26,360 bases of DNA, from the IMG/VR virus record IMGVR_UViG_3300033388_001419, positions 1 to 26,360 of that record; one strand, written 5' to 3'. Origin of the DNA: a virus. Under the pieces are notes generated by a model that saw only the letters and a program-made list of their open reading frames with translations, searched no databases and was not told the DNA's origin. Position numbers and translations under genes: made by a program. Below are positions 25,533 through 26,360 of the stretch, one piece after another; within the stretch, counting starts at the first letter, position 1, and every line of letters begins with the position of its first letter.

Positions 25533-25895
25533 TTAAAAAAGAGCTCCTATAACTCTCTGTTCATCTACAAATATATCTACAAAAGCACCATCCCTCTCAT
25601 CAGTTGAAAAGAATGTAACTTGAGTATCTATTGTATACCCAGCTAGATCTGGTAAACAATACGCAGCTATCTGGCTATTAATTTTATTTTGGATTGTACT
25701 TTCGTTATTAACAAATGAAAATAACAAGTCTTCCAAATTACAACCCATACTTGGTGCCCCTAAAACATCACCTGTTCTTGTAAAAAGAACATTTTCAATT
25801 TTTAAAATTAATTGAGAGATTGAATCAGATACCTCTAAAGTATTATCATTATACTTAGGATCTTCAACATCTCTACTATAAATATCTCTAATCAT
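25533..25895 (-). CDS. 25: Baseplate wedge protein gp25 (gpW/gp25 family)
   Basis: 120 residues, against 132 in T4. The family core is visible: a helical segment SDSISQLILKIENVLFTRTG (23-42), then GAPSMGCNLEDLLFSFVNN (46-64), corresponding to RPFDPEFGCDLSDQLFENM in T4 gp25, then a helix (IQNKINSQIAAYC) and strands (IDTQVTFFSTDE, GAFVDIFVDEQRVI). gp25 joins the gp6/gp7 core bundle of the wedge and is the most conserved baseplate protein of contractile systems. T4 gp25 carries an EPR motif at the helix-strand junction; the aligned residues here read CLPDLAG, so only the proline remains. A 60-base A/T-rich gap separates it from the gene upstream, and gp6 follows after 13 bases. No ribosome site is evident. 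Confidence 0.85.
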   Translation of the reverse strand: MIRDIYSRDVEDPKYNDNTLEVSDSISQLILKIENVLFTRTGDVLGAPSMGCNLEDLLFSFVNNESTIQNKINSQIAAYCLPDLAGYTIDTQVTFFSTDERDGAFVDIFVDEQRVIGALF

Positions 25896-25955
25896 TAAAG
25901 AACACTAATTTTTTATTATATATTCTCTTTAAAATTAATAGCTTTCAGATTATAA

Positions 25956-26360
25956 TTATCCAGTGAAAAAGTAATCAACACCTTCATCTCCTTTTATTTC
26001 TTCAACTATTCTATCTACTTCTTCTCTACCTTCTGATTGAATTAGGTCATAATTAATTGTAATGTTACCTGGAAGATTAAACGAGAATGTACCTAGTATT
26101 CTAGACAATTGAATTTTTGCTTGTCCAATGACATATCTTTCAAAAGCTTCATCTTGAAATAATGCACAATCAGAAATTGTTGAAAAGATTTCAAATATAA
26201 CAGCATTCTTTGGTAGCTCACCCTGAAACCTAAACTTTTTAGTTAGTCTATTATATGTATATGATATTTGTGGTAATAAAACTTGTCTTGTATTATCTAA
26301 GAATAAAGAGTTAACAACATAATACATTAAGTTCTCACTACCTATACCTGCACCATATAC
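25956..26360 (-). CDS. Structural protein of the neck or tail, C-terminal part (runs off window)
   Basis: The frame is open from the right edge to the stop at 25956, so the ATG at 26327-26325 need not be the start; the preceding codons encode VYGAGIGSENL. The visible 134 residues include QVLLPQISYTYNRLTKKFRF, FERYVIGQAKIQLSRILGTF, SFNLPGNITINYDLIQSEGR and EEVDRIVEEIKGDEGVDYFF. A helix with Q-x-K-x-Q, then (L)PGxxxxNxxxxxxxGxxEVxxxxEE, ending in a hydrophobic G, reminds me of a protein encoded next to the neck or baseplate genes of T4-like marine phages. I cannot name it firmly. Its position before gp25 makes a neck, tail-completion or wedge-associated role likely. The 60 bases after it (25955-25896) are A/T-rich with no recognisable gene. 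Confidence 0.5.
   Translation of the reverse strand, partial: VYGAGIGSENLMYYVVNSLFLDNTRQVLLPQISYTYNRLTKKFRFQGELPKNAVIFEIFSTISDCALFQDEAFERYVIGQAKIQLSRILGTFSFNLPGNITINYDLIQSEGREEVDRIVEEIKGDEGVDYFFTG

Noticed and set aside
25896-25955. Promoter-like TATATAATAAAAAA in the gap before gp25
   Set aside because: It does not match the T4 late octamer or a clear Bacteroidota -7/-33 pair, and the whole gap is A/T-rich.

Overview
The window is one arm of the late (virion) region of an AT-rich, T4-related tailed phage with a contractile tail. Every gene I accept is on the minus strand, so transcription runs from position 26360 down to 1. Genes are tightly packed, with gaps of mostly 1-25 bases and a few adjacent or overlapping start/stop pairs. 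The T4 relationship rests on recognisable parts: a gp25-type baseplate wedge protein, a gp6/gpJ-type wedge protein, a gp19-type tail-tube fold, a T4-style capsid-targeting peptide on a small internal protein, and the start of a gp32-like ssDNA-binding protein. No tRNA, rRNA, CRISPR array or insertion sequence was seen.

Host: most start codons lack a Shine-Dalgarno sequence and instead follow A/T-rich leaders. There is also a membrane-anchored coiled-coil protein with a beta-rich, aromatic-ending C-terminus, of a kind I associate with phages of Bacteroidota. Both hint at a Bacteroidota (flavobacterial-like) host, but this is inference and no host marker is present.

Layout in order of transcription. 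(1) 26360-23392: the C-terminal part of a structural protein, then gp25, gp6 and an 89-residue protein; this is the baseplate wedge. (2) 23385-19246: a 1379-residue protein placed where gp7 would be, with a P2 gpI-like segment and Ig/PKD-like segments. (3) 19244-5688: a small fibre-like protein, a 704-residue protein, two giant proteins (1221 and 1475 residues) and an 881-residue fibre with a collagen-like segment. They occupy the place of T4 gp8-gp12 but do not resemble them; they probably form the baseplate periphery and receptor-binding apparatus. (4) 5773-4573: a hidden 51-codon reading frame, a 78-residue coiled-coil protein and a spanin-like membrane protein, possibly a lysis module. (5) 4558-1665: two unknown probable virion proteins and a gp19-fold tube protein. 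(6) 1640-619: a putative packaged internal protein with a glycine-rich membrane-like tail, and a RuvC-like Holliday junction resolvase. (7) 618-1: a 388-base stretch without an intact gene, holding a decayed GroES-like fragment and a structured gp32 leader, then the gp32-like gene running off the left edge.

The most interesting points are the GroES (gp31-like) remnant, the competing hairpins before gp32, the capsid-targeted glycine-zipper protein, the overlooked small ORF at 5618-5773, and the attachment-like N-terminal motif shared by two fibre-like proteins. No clear non-phage system (defence, toxin, metabolic) was found.
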